Shown here: positions 1 to 8,833 of the stretch, in pieces | Position numbering within the stretch: position 1 is the first letter of the stretch | Layout: each line of letters opens with the position of its first letter | From: Amycolatopsis nivea | GTDB taxonomy: Bacteria > Actinomycetota > Actinomycetes > Mycobacteriales > Pseudonocardiaceae | Assembly (NCBI RefSeq): GCF_004522235.1 | Contig: NZ_SDLT01000009.1 | Span: 178,805 to 242,804, forward strand | Direction: 5' to 3' | Length of the DNA: 64,000 bases | Notes under the pieces: model-generated | The model's input: the letters and a program-made list of their open reading frames with translations, nothing else | Database searches by the model: none | Told to the model about the DNA's origin: nothing | Made by a program: the position numbers and the translations under genes

Positions 1-49
1 CTCGTCGGATTCCTCCCGAAACACACCGCCCACTGAAACGAGCGACGCA

Positions 50-856
50 GTGTCGAAAACCGCCCTGATCACCGGAACCAGCCGCGCAGCCGGCCTCGGT
101 TTCGCCATCGCCCGGCTTCTGGCCGAGCAGGACTACCACGTCGTCCTCACCGCCCGGGACCTCGCCCGCGCCGAATCCCTTGCCGCACAACTCCCGAACG
201 CCACCGCATTGCGGCTCGACCTCGCCGATCTCGCCACCATGACCGCCGCCGCCGATTGGGTGGCCGAAACCTTCGGCCACCTCGACGTGTTGATCAACAA
301 TGCCAGCGACGTCGTCGACTTCGCGACGCTGTCCGCACTCGACGTCGATCTGTCCGCCGTCCAGTCCGCATTGAACATCGACGTGCTCGGCCCGTGGCAG
401 TTGACGCAGTTGCTGCTTCCTTCGCTGAAAGCCGCTCCGGCCGCCCGGATCGTCAATGTTTCCAGCGTTTCCGCGCTGCAGATCTCCACCGGGCTCGACC
501 TCGGCGCGAGCCTCCGCGCGCCAGCGCATTCCTTCGCCAAGCACGCGCTGAACACTCTGACTGGCGTACTCGCCTCGGCGCTGCGGGACACCCCGATCCT
601 CGTCAACGCCGTCGATCCGGGAGAAACCGCCACCCATCCCGAACGCGGTGACGAGGACACGGCTCGCCCGGCGAGCGAAAGCGCCCGCAGCGTGGTGTGG
701 GCCGCGACGTTGCCGGCCGGTGCTCCCACCGGCGGCCTCTTCCGGGATCGCGAACTGGTGCTGTCCCTGCTGCCCGGCACAGAAAACACCGCGGGCCCGG
801 ACCGTGACCGGTCCGAGCCCGCGGCGGGAAAACCCTTAACGCGCCAGGATCAGTGA
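50..856 (+). CDS. SDR-family oxidoreductase, atypical active site
   Basis: Short-chain dehydrogenase/reductase of 268 aa with a Rossmann fold. The glycine-rich NAD(P) motif lies at residues 8-17 and NNAS at 83-86; the catalytic-strand serines are at 138-139. The usual YxxxK is not intact: Lys164 is present but the tyrosine position holds His160 (HSFAK). That makes ordinary SDR catalysis doubtful, though cofactor binding is likely. The GTG start gives the normal N-terminal strand. The last ~25 residues run through a strong hairpin at 791-822 and overlap the convergent gene by 7 bp, so the tail may be a read-through extension past a lost stop. The substrate cannot be inferred. Confidence 0.85.
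   Translation: MSKTALITGTSRAAGLGFAIARLLAEQDYHVVLTARDLARAESLAAQLPNATALRLDLADLATMTAAADWVAETFGHLDVLINNASDVVDFATLSALDVDLSAVQSALNIDVLGPWQLTQLLLPSLKAAPAARIVNVSSVSALQISTGLDLGASLRAPAHSFAKHALNTLTGVLASALRDTPILVNAVDPGETATHPERGDEDTARPASESARSVVWAATLPAGAPTGGLFRDRELVLSLLPGTENTAGPDRDRSEPAAGKPLTRQDQ
791..822 (-). terminator. hairpin terminator of the IniB-like gene
   Basis: Inverted repeat with 13-base arms (GCGGGC.CGGACC against GGTCCGAGCCCGC, one mismatch) and a 6-base loop. On the minus strand it lies just past the stop of the IniB-like gene and is followed by GGTGTTTTCT, as in an intrinsic terminator. It sits inside the 3' end of the SDR reading frame. Confidence 0.6.
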
Positions 857-2217
857 CCCAGGTGCAGGCTGTCCAGGTGCACGTTGCTCGCGTGCGACTC
901 GAGGCCGCCCGCCACGTCGTGCAGGTGGTTCTGGACCTCGTTGAGCACCGGCGCGGCGTGCGAGGCGTCCGGCAGTTCGCCGGTCGTCGCGTGCTGGGTG
1001 CCGGTCTCGACGGCGTCCTGAACGGTGTTCGTGACGTGGTGCGCAGCCGCGTTGACGGCCGGCGCGTGGGCGGTCGCGCCCTCGATGGCGTGGGTCAGCG
1101 AACCCGCGTTCGGGGCGGCCGGCAGCGCCGGAGCGTGCGGCAGCTCGCCGACGCCCGGGACCGACGGGGCGGCCGGCAGCGCGCCGACGCCCGGAACCTG
1201 CGGCAGCTCGCCCGCGCCCGGCACGGCCGGAAGCGAACCGACACCCGGGACCTGCGGCAGCGAACCGACACCGGGCACCTGCGGCAGCTCGCCCGCACCC
1301 GGCACCGCCGGGACGGCCGGGAGGCCCGGAACCGCGCCGGTCGTGTGGTCCAGCGTGCCGGACAGGTCGCCGGCCTGGGTCAGGTCGCCGGTCGCCTGGG
1401 TCAGGTCCGCGCGGAGGCTGTCCTCGTGGACGCCGACCGGGGTCGAGCCGATCGCCTCGTTGACGGTGCCCAGCAGGTGCGAGCCGCCCTGGCGGACGTC
1501 CTCGACGATGCCGCTGACCGGGCCGCCTACGACCGGGAGCTTGCCGGACTCGGCCACGACGGCCTTCCAGGTCAGCGCGTCGCCGAGGTGGTTGGTGGTC
1601 GCGTCCACCGCGGAGCCGACGAGCTTGCCGTCGAAGACGTGCTCGCCCACCGCGTTGACGGTGTTCTGCGTGTCGATCGCGGCGGCGTCGACGATCGGGC
1701 CGACGACCGGCACCGAGTGGGTCGCCTCGGCGACGTGGTCCAGCACGCCGGAGACCGCGCCCAGCGCGCCGTGGGTGACGGTGTTCAGGCCGGTCGCGTC
1801 CGCGACGTTGCTGACGCCCTCGAAGACCGGGCTGAGGTTCGGCAGGGCGCCGGCGAGACCGCCGAGGCCGTCGCCGACCTGGTGCGCCACCGGCTCGGCG
1901 GCGGAGTTCGCCTGGTCGAAGGCACCGCCCAGGTCAGCCGACGGAACGCTCGGCGCGGCGGGCACGCCCGGCACGGCCGGGATGCTCGGCGCGGCCGGGA
2001 CGCCCGGCACCGCGGGGGCGGCCGGGACGGCGGGAGCGGCGGGCAGCGGGGCGCTGTCCATGACCAGCGGCATGATGTCCTGCACGTCCGAGGGGTTCAG
2101 CTCGCCCAGACCGGCGCCGTTCAGCACCCCCTGCGGGTCGGCCTTGTACTCCGCCAGCGACTGCGGGTCGTTCAGCAGGTTCAGCGCGAATTCGTGCAGC
2201 GTCTGCACCGGGCCCAT
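850..2217 (-). CDS. IniB N-terminal-domain protein with VPG-rich repeats
   Basis: 455 aa. The N-terminus (TLHEFALNLLNDPQSLAEY) matches the short helical domain found in mycobacterial IniB and related actinobacterial proteins. The rest is low complexity, rich in Ala, Pro, Gly and Val. Two tracts of AVPxVPAAPS/VPGVGxLPxVPG-type repeats lie near residues 60-95 and 295-375, with small helical segments between them. The ATG at 2217 was chosen because AGGAG lies about 10 bases upstream. No enzyme motif is seen. Mycobacterial iniB is induced by cell-wall stress, but its role is unresolved, so no function is assigned. Long GC-rich reading frames on the opposite strand are composition artefacts. Confidence 0.8.
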   Translation of the reverse strand: MGPVQTLHEFALNLLNDPQSLAEYKADPQGVLNGAGLGELNPSDVQDIMPLVMDSAPLPAAPAVPAAPAVPGVPAAPSIPAVPGVPAAPSVPSADLGGAFDQANSAAEPVAHQVGDGLGGLAGALPNLSPVFEGVSNVADATGLNTVTHGALGAVSGVLDHVAEATHSVPVVGPIVDAAAIDTQNTVNAVGEHVFDGKLVGSAVDATTNHLGDALTWKAVVAESGKLPVVGGPVSGIVEDVRQGGSHLLGTVNEAIGSTPVGVHEDSLRADLTQATGDLTQAGDLSGTLDHTTGAVPGLPAVPAVPGAGELPQVPGVGSLPQVPGVGSLPAVPGAGELPQVPGVGALPAAPSVPGVGELPHAPALPAAPNAGSLTHAIEGATAHAPAVNAAAHHVTNTVQDAVETGTQHATTGELPDASHAAPVLNEVQNHLHDVAGGLESHASNVHLDSLHLGH

Positions 2218-2739
2218 AGTTTGTATTCTCCTGTGGTGACAACGGATCGGGGTGGGGTGTCCGAGAAACGGACGAGCCGGCCCCAGAGCCGGCTCCTTTT
2301 CCGAACATAGGACGCCGCCGAATGCCCGCCATCGGGGGGTCACCCGGGTTAGCCGGGGCACCCACTAGGGACTTCGCCGCTCCCCCGATTAGGGGCATTA
2401 GGGGATTCGGCGCGTCCGCGCTGGTCACAGGGTTGCCGACCCGCCACCCCGCCGGGCGCCGCCCACCCCACCGATCGGGGGACGGACGCGGGTCGCCCGA
2501 AGAGGTTCGCCAGGACCACCCATTGGTGTGACACCTACAGGGCTTTTCGCGCCGGGACGGACGCGGCGGGAAAGCCGAAACGGCGGGAGACCGGGTTTGC
2601 CCGGCCCTCCCGCCGTTTCGGAGGTTTCGCGGAAGTTCGGCACGTAATCCGCGTTAGATACCGTTTGCGGAGGTTGATCACGCTCCGATTAAGGGGATTC
2701 GGTGCGAAATCTGCCGCAACAGTGCGGTTGGCTCCGCCC
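2218..2739. other. intergenic region with direct repeats and a terminator
   Basis: No gene is seen in these 522 bases. They hold the upstream region of the IniB-like gene and the 3' flank of the oxidoreductase gene. The sequence GGGGATTCGG(C/T)GCG occurs at 2401-2414 and 2694-2707, each time preceded by ATTA(A)GGGG; a further ATTAGGGG lies at 2388-2395. These are candidate regulator half-sites or repeat debris. Confidence 0.5.
2575..2621 (-). terminator. long perfect hairpin, probable terminator
   Basis: Perfect 15-bp inverted repeat CCGAAACGGCGGGAG (2575-2589) and CTCCCGCCGTTTCGG (2607-2621), with a second stem CCGGG/CCCGG inside the loop. It lies about 120 bases past the stop of the minus-strand oxidoreductase gene. 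No T-tract follows, which is common in actinobacterial terminators. Confidence 0.55.
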
Positions 2740-5700
2740 TCAGGCAGTGGCGACCCGCACCGAGTCCGGCGTCTCCAGCTCCCGCAGCAGCTCCTCCTGC
2801 CGCTTCCGGTAGGACGCCACGTTCGCCAGCTTGATCTCCTCGTACCCGCGCACCGCGTCCGGCAGCGCGGCCAGCTCGACCAGCCGGGAGTCGCCCCGGT
2901 CGGCGACCTCGAGCGCGCGCGTCAGGGCCTGCCGGTACTCCCCGATCAGCGCCCGCTCGACCCGCCGGACCTCAGCGCGGCCGAACGGGTCCAGCTTCGT
3001 CCCGCGAAGCTTGCGCATGGCCCGCAGCGCCGCGAACGCCGGCCGGAAGCTGCGGCCGCCGAGGCTGATCTTGCGGTTCATGCCCAGCGCGCGCAGCACG
3101 GGCGGGTGCAGCCGGTGCGCGAACCGCGTGCCGACGCCGAACTGGGCTTCGATTTCCGCGGTCAGCTGCGGGTCCAGCGACAGCCGCGCCACCTCGTACT
3201 CGTCCTTGTAGGCCATGAGCTTGTAGAGGTTCCGCGCGACTGCCTCGGTGACCGAAGCACTGGCGCGGGTGCGGACCCGCTCGACGAACTCCGCGTACTC
3301 CCGCGCGTAGCGCTCGTCCTGGTAGGCGATGAGGTCCGGGATCCGCAGGTCGAGCACTCGGGCGAGTTCGCCGTCGGCCCGCACCAGCGCGCGCACCCGG
3401 CGGACCGCTTCCGCGTCGACCGCGGCCGGGGCCGGGTCCTCCGCCGACGGCGAAAGTTCCGCGTTGAGCGCGTCCGGGTCGGCGACCAGCTGCCTGCCGC
3501 GCCGGAACGCCTGCAGGTTCGTCTCCACCGCGGTTCCGTTGATCTTGATGGCCTGTTCCAGGCTCTCCGCGGTGACCGCGAGCGAGCCGGTCTGGTAGGC
3601 CGCGCCAAGCTGGAGGATGTTGGCGAACTGGTCGTCGCCGAAGATCTGCTCGGCGAGGCCGCGCGCGTCGAGGTAGTGCCCGGCGGCGGTCGCGTCTCCG
3701 AGCGCGCCGCGGATGCTCGACTGGTCCGGGTAGGAAACTTCCTTGTCCACCACCATTCGCCCGGTCGGAACCTCCGAAGTGGACACCACGGCGACCGTCC
3801 GCTCGGCGTCGGCCACGCCGAGGTACGCCGGGTCGGCGGCGACCAGCGCGTCGCACGCGAGGTAGAGGTCGCACTCCCCGTTGGCGAGCTTCGGGGCCTG
3901 CTCGACCGCGCCGGCGGAGATCTTCACGTCCGAGACGACCGCGCCGCCCTTCTGCGCGAGGCCGGTCTGGTCGAGGGTGCGCACCTGCTTGCCGTCGAGA
4001 ACCCCGGCGACGCCGAGGATCTGCGCGACGGTGACCACGCCGGTGCCGCCGATGCCGGTGATCCGCACGGCGACGTCGGATCGGGTCTTTTCCGGTTCCG
4101 CCACGGCGTCCGCGCCGATCGGGGCGAGATGCCGCCGCTTGACCTCGCCGGTCGGGACGACGGTCAGGAACGACGGGCAGTCGCCGTCGAGGCACGAGTA
4201 GTCGACGTTGCACGACGCCTGGTGGATCTGGGTTTTACGGCCGAACTCCGTCTCGACCGGTTGCACCGAAAGGCAATTCGACTTCACCCCGCAGTCGCCG
4301 CAGCCTTCGCAGACGCGTTCGTTGATGAACACCTTGCGCGCGGGCGTTTCCTGCTTCCCCCGACGGCGCTTACGCCGCTTCTCCGCCGCGCACTCCTGCT
4401 CGTGAATCAACACCGTGACCCCGCGGTGCGCGGCGAGTTCTTCTTGCGTGCGAAGAAGTTCCGACCGATCGCGCACCTCGACCCCGCGCGGCAGCTTGCG
4501 CTTCCGCAGCCGCCGCGGCGCGTCCGAGGTGATGACGACCTTCGCCGCGCCCTCGGTCAGCAGCAGCGCAGCCACCTTCTCCACGGACAGTCCGCCGACC
4601 GCGTCCTGGCCGCCGGTCATCGCGACCGCGGAGTTGTACAGCAGCTTGTAGGTGATGTCGACGCCCGCCGCCACCGCCGCGCGCACGGCGAGGCTGCCGG
4701 AGTGCATGAACGTGCCGTCGCCGATGTTCTGCATCAGGTGCGGAGTCTCGACGAACGGGGCCATGCCGATCCACTGCGCGCCTTCGCCGCCCATCTGGGT
4801 CAGGCCGACGACCTCGCCGACCTGCTCCGGCTCCATGAACAAAGCCATGGTGTGGCACCCGATTCCGGCACCGACGAGCGTGCCGTCCGGGACCTTGGTG
4901 GACGAGTTGTGCGGGCAACCGGAGCAGAAGTACGGCGTGCGGGCCAGCAGCGGCACCGAAATCCGCTCGCGGCGACGGCGTTGTTTCCACGCCGCAACGG
5001 GTTCCGCGTCCGGCAGCCGCTTGGCCAGGCCGCTCGCGATGCGGTCCGGGTCCAGTTCGCCGAGTTCGGTGAACAGCACCTGACCGTGCTGGTCGGACTT
5101 GCCGTACACGCGCGGCGCGCCGGTGCGGCCGTAGAGGATCTCCTTGATCGCCGGTTCGACCAGCGCGCGCTTCTCCTCGATCACCAGGATTTCGTCCAGG
5201 CCCTCGGCGAATTCCTTGATGATGCCCGGTTCGACCGGGTACACGACGCCGAGCTTCAGCAGCCGGATGCCGTAGCGGGACAGCTCGGACTCGTCGAGGC
5301 CGAGCATCCGCAGCGCCTGCCGAAGGTCCAAATAGGACTTCCCGGCGGTGACGATGCCGACCCGATCGTTCCGTCCGGACCGGACGATCCGGTTGATTCC
5401 GCTGGCCCGCACGTATTCCATCGCGAGCGGCAGCCGCACGCGGTGCAGGCTGTGCTCGAGCGTGATCAGCTCCGGCCCGAGCAGACGGCTGTTCGGCTGG
5501 TGCTTGTACGCGCCCTCCGGCATCTCCGGTGCGGTCCATTCCGAATCGACCAGCGCGGTGCCGCCGGAGTCGGCGACGTTCGCGACGATCTTCATCGAGG
5601 ACCACAGCCCGCTCGCGCGGGAAAGTTCGACGGCGTGCCTGCCGTGCTCCAGCACGTCCTGCGAATCGGCCGGGAAGAACACCGGCATCGCGAGGTCGGC

Positions 5701-6183
5701 GAGCGCGTGCTCGGACGCACACGGGATGGTCGAGGATTTCGCGTTGGGGTCGTCGCCGACCAGCGCGACCGCGCCCCCGCGCGGATCGGTGCCGGCGAGG
5801 TTCGCGTGCCGCAGCGCGTCGGTGGCGCGGTCGAGGCCGGGGGCCTTGCCGTACCACATGCCGACCACGCCGTCGGGCCGCATCGTGCCTGCTCGGGCGG
5901 CCAGCTGGCTGCCCATGACCGCGGTCGCGCCGAGTTCCTCGTTCACGCCCGGCTTGTGCACGATGTTGTGCTCGGCCAGCAGACCCGCCCGCCGCGCCAG
6001 CTCGAGGTCGAACCCGCCGAGCGGCGAACCCTGGTACCCGGACACGAAGGCCGCCGAGTCCGCGCCGTTCAGGCGGTCCAGCCGGATCCGGTCGAGCAGG
6101 ACGCGCACCAGCGCCTGCACCCCGGTCAAGTAGACAGTGCCCGCTTCGCGCACGTACCGGTCTTCCAACGTGAAGGCGTTCAT
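2740..6183 (-). CDS. indolepyruvate:ferredoxin oxidoreductase, fused subunits
   Basis: 1147-aa fusion of the alpha and beta/gamma parts of a 2-oxoacid:ferredoxin oxidoreductase. This family oxidatively decarboxylates aryl pyruvates or branched 2-oxoacids to acyl-CoA, using thiamine diphosphate and Fe-S clusters. The pyrimidine-binding region is N-terminal. The TPP-binding motif GDGTFMHSG is near residue 490, a cysteine-rich ferredoxin-like segment (CEGCGDCGVKSNC, then CNVDYSCLDGDC) near 625-670, and the gamma-type domain (ITGIGGTGVV) near 708. A DUF6537-like tail ends the protein. The ATG at 6183 follows GGAAGGGAAG; upstream in-frame codons overlap the divergent Lrp region and lack family similarity. 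The adjacent divergent Lrp gene suggests amino-acid-responsive control. Confidence 0.93.
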   Translation of the reverse strand: MNAFTLEDRYVREAGTVYLTGVQALVRVLLDRIRLDRLNGADSAAFVSGYQGSPLGGFDLELARRAGLLAEHNIVHKPGVNEELGATAVMGSQLAARAGTMRPDGVVGMWYGKAPGLDRATDALRHANLAGTDPRGGAVALVGDDPNAKSSTIPCASEHALADLAMPVFFPADSQDVLEHGRHAVELSRASGLWSSMKIVANVADSGGTALVDSEWTAPEMPEGAYKHQPNSRLLGPELITLEHSLHRVRLPLAMEYVRASGINRIVRSGRNDRVGIVTAGKSYLDLRQALRMLGLDESELSRYGIRLLKLGVVYPVEPGIIKEFAEGLDEILVIEEKRALVEPAIKEILYGRTGAPRVYGKSDQHGQVLFTELGELDPDRIASGLAKRLPDAEPVAAWKQRRRRERISVPLLARTPYFCSGCPHNSSTKVPDGTLVGAGIGCHTMALFMEPEQVGEVVGLTQMGGEGAQWIGMAPFVETPHLMQNIGDGTFMHSGSLAVRAAVAAGVDITYKLLYNSAVAMTGGQDAVGGLSVEKVAALLLTEGAAKVVITSDAPRRLRKRKLPRGVEVRDRSELLRTQEELAAHRGVTVLIHEQECAAEKRRKRRRGKQETPARKVFINERVCEGCGDCGVKSNCLSVQPVETEFGRKTQIHQASCNVDYSCLDGDCPSFLTVVPTGEVKRRHLAPIGADAVAEPEKTRSDVAVRITGIGGTGVVTVAQILGVAGVLDGKQVRTLDQTGLAQKGGAVVSDVKISAGAVEQAPKLANGECDLYLACDALVAADPAYLGVADAERTVAVVSTSEVPTGRMVVDKEVSYPDQSSIRGALGDATAAGHYLDARGLAEQIFGDDQFANILQLGAAYQTGSLAVTAESLEQAIKINGTAVETNLQAFRRGRQLVADPDALNAELSPSAEDPAPAAVDAEAVRRVRALVRADGELARVLDLRIPDLIAYQDERYAREYAEFVERVRTRASASVTEAVARNLYKLMAYKDEYEVARLSLDPQLTAEIEAQFGVGTRFAHRLHPPVLRALGMNRKISLGGRSFRPAFAALRAMRKLRGTKLDPFGRAEVRRVERALIGEYRQALTRALEVADRGDSRLVELAALPDAVRGYEEIKLANVASYRKRQEELLRELETPDSVRVATA

Positions 6184-6358
6184 CCGCACTTCCCTTCCGC
6201 ACGCCATCAAGCCCACGGGCACCCGCCGCCTGGACGTGAGCCACCTCACCTCACGCTCGGACCCCGGCGCAACGTGCCCGGCCACTGTAGTGGCAAGGAC
6301 GCAAAGGATGACGCGCGAGAGGGCGGATCGGGCAGATCTGTTGCGTACGATGCCGCTC

Positions 6359-6817
6359 ATGGCCGAAGAACTGCTGGACGCGACCGACCACGAGATCATC
6401 GCGTTGCTCCGCGAGGACGCCCGGCGCACGTTCTCGGACATCGCCGGGCGGGTGTCGCTCTCCACCGCGGCGGTGAAGCGGCGCGTCGACCGGCTCCGGG
6501 AGAAGGGCGTGATCACCGGCTTCACCGTGCAGGTCGACCATGCGAAGCTCGGCTGGGGCATCGAGGCGTTCGCGCAGCTGCGGTTCTTCGGCAGCACGAA
6601 CGTCGCGGAGATCGTCGAGACCACCACGCGGATCCCGGAGGCGCAGGCGGTGTTCACCATCGCCGGCGACCCGGACGCGGTCGTGTGGCTGCGCAGCCGC
6701 GACATGGCACATCTGCAGGCCACGATCGACGAGCTGCGGCGCAGTCACCGGATCACCAGTACGCGTACTTTGATCGTGCTCGACTCATGGGTGCGCGGCG
6801 AGGACCGGCCGGAGTGA
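6359..6817 (+). CDS. Lrp/AsnC-family transcriptional regulator
   Basis: 152 aa from the chosen ATG. The N-terminal winged HTH (DATDHEIIALLREDARRTF...STAAVKRRVDRLRE) is followed by an effector-binding RAM-type alpha/beta domain. The ATGs at 6308 and 6350 are in frame but would extend past the usual family N-terminus. It is divergent from the indolepyruvate:ferredoxin oxidoreductase gene, so it probably controls that gene in response to amino acids; this is inferred from position. The 175-base gap between the two starts should hold both promoters. Confidence 0.9.
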   Translation: MAEELLDATDHEIIALLREDARRTFSDIAGRVSLSTAAVKRRVDRLREKGVITGFTVQVDHAKLGWGIEAFAQLRFFGSTNVAEIVETTTRIPEAQAVFTIAGDPDAVVWLRSRDMAHLQATIDELRRSHRITSTRTLIVLDSWVRGEDRPE

Positions 6818-6834
6818 CGTTGGTTCCCGCCTGG

Positions 6835-7443
6835 CTAGCGCTTGCCCATCGTCCCGGTCGGCAGCACCGTGCGGCCGAAGGTGGTGTTGGTGACGACCGC
6901 GAACGAGCCGTACCAGGCGACCACCGCGGTGGCGAGCCCGAGCCAGCCGCCGATCTTGCCCGCGCCTTCCGCGCCGCCCAATTCGCCGATGGTGAGGAAA
7001 AGGAAGGTCAGGAACAACAGGACGAACACGCCGATCAGGACGGCGTTCGTGCGCAGTGACGCGATCATCATGTAGCCGGTGAAAATGGTGAACACCAACA
7101 GGAACATCCCGGTCGCGGTCGCCGCGTCGGCGGGCGGGATCTTCGCCGCGAACTGCCAGACGTAGAAGGCGAAAGCCAGCCAGAACGCGCCGAAGGTGCC
7201 GAACGCGGTCGCGCCGAAAGTGTTGTTCTTGCGGAATTCCCACATCCCGGCGAGCAGCTGGGCCAGCCCGCCGTAGAAGAGGGCCAGCGGCAGGACGACC
7301 GGTTCGACGGTCTTGGGGATGAGACCGGCGTTCACCGCGCTCAGGACGAAAGTGGTAGCGGCGAAACCGGCCAGGCCCAGCGGTCCCGGATCGGCGATCC
7401 CGGCGGTGGCGGGTGAGGTCGGGCGAGCAGCGGTCTCACTCAT
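6835..7443 (-). CDS. GPR1/FUN34/YaaH-family acetate transporter
   Basis: 202-aa integral membrane protein with about six helices. The signature near residue 20 is ADPGPLGLAGF in place of canonical NPAPLGL, followed by FYGGLAQLLAGMWEF. Proteins of this family (SatP/YaaH) carry acetate or succinate, usually with protons. The ATG at 7443 follows CGAGGATCCG. It is convergent with the Lrp gene with a 17-base gap, and is probably a single-gene unit. Confidence 0.88.
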   Translation of the reverse strand: MSETAARPTSPATAGIADPGPLGLAGFAATTFVLSAVNAGLIPKTVEPVVLPLALFYGGLAQLLAGMWEFRKNNTFGATAFGTFGAFWLAFAFYVWQFAAKIPPADAATATGMFLLVFTIFTGYMMIASLRTNAVLIGVFVLLFLTFLFLTIGELGGAEGAGKIGGWLGLATAVVAWYGSFAVVTNTTFGRTVLPTGTMGKR

Positions 7444-7693
7444 CGGATCCTCGATTCTGCTTTGCGGCAGGATCTTCACATCTGACACCGGGCGCAACAG
7501 ACTTGTCCACTGTCCACAAGGTCCCTCTTTCGAGTGGCAATTCGGCAATATCGCTGCGGGAATCGGTGAATGGGGTTTGTTTCGGACTTACTGTCTTTTA
7601 TCGCGCATTCTTCGTTAACTCGACCATCCATTGTGGATCTCGCCGGGGCGGCCTCGCGGTGGCCGGGCGTCCGTGGCCGAGTAGTGTCACCCG

Positions 7694-8368
7694 GTGACAG
7701 AAGCGCCCGCGGGAGGGGGAGGCATGCCTGCAGATCCGGTCGGCGAGTCTGGCGAGGCGCGGCCCCGGCGGGGGCGGCCTCGGGGGACGAGCGCGCGGCA
7801 GCTCGAGGAGATCGCGCTGCGGCTGTTCACCGATCAGGGGTTTCACGAGACCACGGTGGATCAGATCGCGGCTGCGGCCGGGGTGAGCCGGCGGACGTTC
7901 TTCCGGTATTACGACGCCAAGTCGGACGTGTTGTGGAACGAGTTCGACTCCGAGGTGGACACGATCCGGGAGTTGCTGGCTGAGGCTCCGGAGGATGTGC
8001 CCGTGCTCGAGGCGGTGCGGCGGGCGGTGCTGGCGGCTAATCATTACCGGGCTGAGGATGTGCCCGAGCTGCGGATGCGGATGAATTTGCTCAGTACTGT
8101 GGCCGAGTTGGCGGCTAGTGCTACTCGGCATTATGACGCTTGGGAGCGGGCGGTTATCGGGTTTGTGGCTCGGCGGACTGGGCAGGCTGAGGATTCGTTG
8201 TATCCGCTGGCGGTGGGGCGGGCGGTGCTGGCTACGTGCCGGGCGGCTTATGAGCGGTGGTCGGCTCGGGCGGATGCTGATTTGACGTTGTATTTGGATG
8301 CCGGGTTGCGGGCGTTGGCGGCTGGGTTTGCTGATGAGGTGTTGGTTGGGGAGCCTGGGTCTGGTTGA
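7694..8368 (+). CDS. TetR-family regulator, MftR-like
   Basis: 224 aa. A basic N-terminus (RRGRPRG) precedes the TetR HTH (TTVDQIAAAAGVSRRTFFRYY, residues ~50-75). The C-terminal ligand domain contains RMRMNLLSTV...YDAWERAVIGFVARR, resembling the regulators of mycofactocin clusters (MftR). None of mftA-F follows it here; palindromic repeats do instead. An NDMA-dependent alcohol dehydrogenase, a class that uses mycofactocin as redox cofactor, lies about 3 kb downstream. The last third uses G/T-ending codons far more than its neighbours. MftR assignment is by recall of family sequence, not by search. Confidence 0.8.
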   Translation: MTEAPAGGGGMPADPVGESGEARPRRGRPRGTSARQLEEIALRLFTDQGFHETTVDQIAAAAGVSRRTFFRYYDAKSDVLWNEFDSEVDTIRELLAEAPEDVPVLEAVRRAVLAANHYRAEDVPELRMRMNLLSTVAELAASATRHYDAWERAVIGFVARRTGQAEDSLYPLAVGRAVLATCRAAYERWSARADADLTLYLDAGLRALAAGFADEVLVGEPGSG

Positions 8369-8442
8369 GGGGGCGGCTCGTCGCCTGGCGGCGACATTGC
8401 GCCCTGGCGTGCGGTGGGCACCCCGAAGCTTGATTGTGCTGA

Positions 8443-8499
8443 CGGTCTGAGGGTGCTTGTCAAGGCTGGAAAGATGCCTTGACAAGCACCCTCAGACCG
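8443..8499. repeat. perfect 24-bp inverted repeat
   Basis: Arms at 8443-8466 and 8476-8499 are exact reverse complements over 24 bases (CGGTCTGAGGGTGCTTG... against its complement) with a 9-base loop. It lies between the MftR-like gene and other palindromes. It could act as a bidirectional terminator or be a mobile palindromic repeat. Confidence 0.85.
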
Positions 8500-8587
8500 C
8501 AGGAGAGCTTCGTATCGGGGTGCGGGGGTGGTGTGGGTGCACCGATCGTTGGGTGCATCGGCGGCGGTTTGGGTGGGGTGGGGGCGT

Positions 8588-8672
8588 GCGCCCCAATGCC
8601 ACTTTGGGTGTATCTGATGCACCCAAAGTGGCGTTCGGTGCATGCGACGCACCCAATGCCGCATTGGGGCGC
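8588..8672. repeat. nested double palindrome
   Basis: Outer arms are GCGCCCCAATGC (8588-8599) and GCATTGGGGCGC (8661-8672). Inside lies CACTTTGGGTG (8600-8610) against CACCCAAAGTG (8620-8630). The arrangement can fold as a branched structure or as alternative hairpins. No gene is present. Confidence 0.75.
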
Positions 8673-8720
8673 ATCCCGAGCGGGCGCGGCGGGCGGGCGC
8701 GGGGCGAGCGGGCGGGCGGG

Positions 8721-8833
8721 CCGTGAAGGGCTCCTTGAGGGAATCCAAGTCCGTGAAGGAGCCCTTCACGGACCGTCGGCGGGGCGTGAGGGGAACCCTG
8801 AAGGAATCAGCGGCTGTGAGGGTGGCCCTCACG
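8721..8833. repeat. two further palindromic elements
   Basis: The first has 16-base arms CCGTGAAGGGCTCCTT (8721-8736) and AAGGAGCCCTTCACGG (8756-8771). The second has CGTGAGGG (8785-8792) and CCCTCACG (8826-8833) and overlaps the stop of the VWA gene. Both share the GTGA(A/G)GGG...CCCTCAC theme, so they look like one repeat family. Together with the two palindromes to the left they fill the 460-base gap 8369-8828. Confidence 0.7.

Noticed and set aside
1025..2239. 404-codon plus-strand frame rich in Thr, Ala, Pro and Ser
   Set aside because: Reverse reading of the repeat region of the IniB-like gene, which has a proper ribosome site and family N-terminus.
2665..7059. 1464-codon open frame on the plus strand
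   Set aside because: It is antisense to the oxidoreductase gene, rich in Arg, His and Val with no family motif; it arises from the GC-rich third positions of the real gene.
8443..8833. CRISPR array
   Set aside because: The repeats are different palindromes, not equal direct repeats with spacers, and no cas genes are present.
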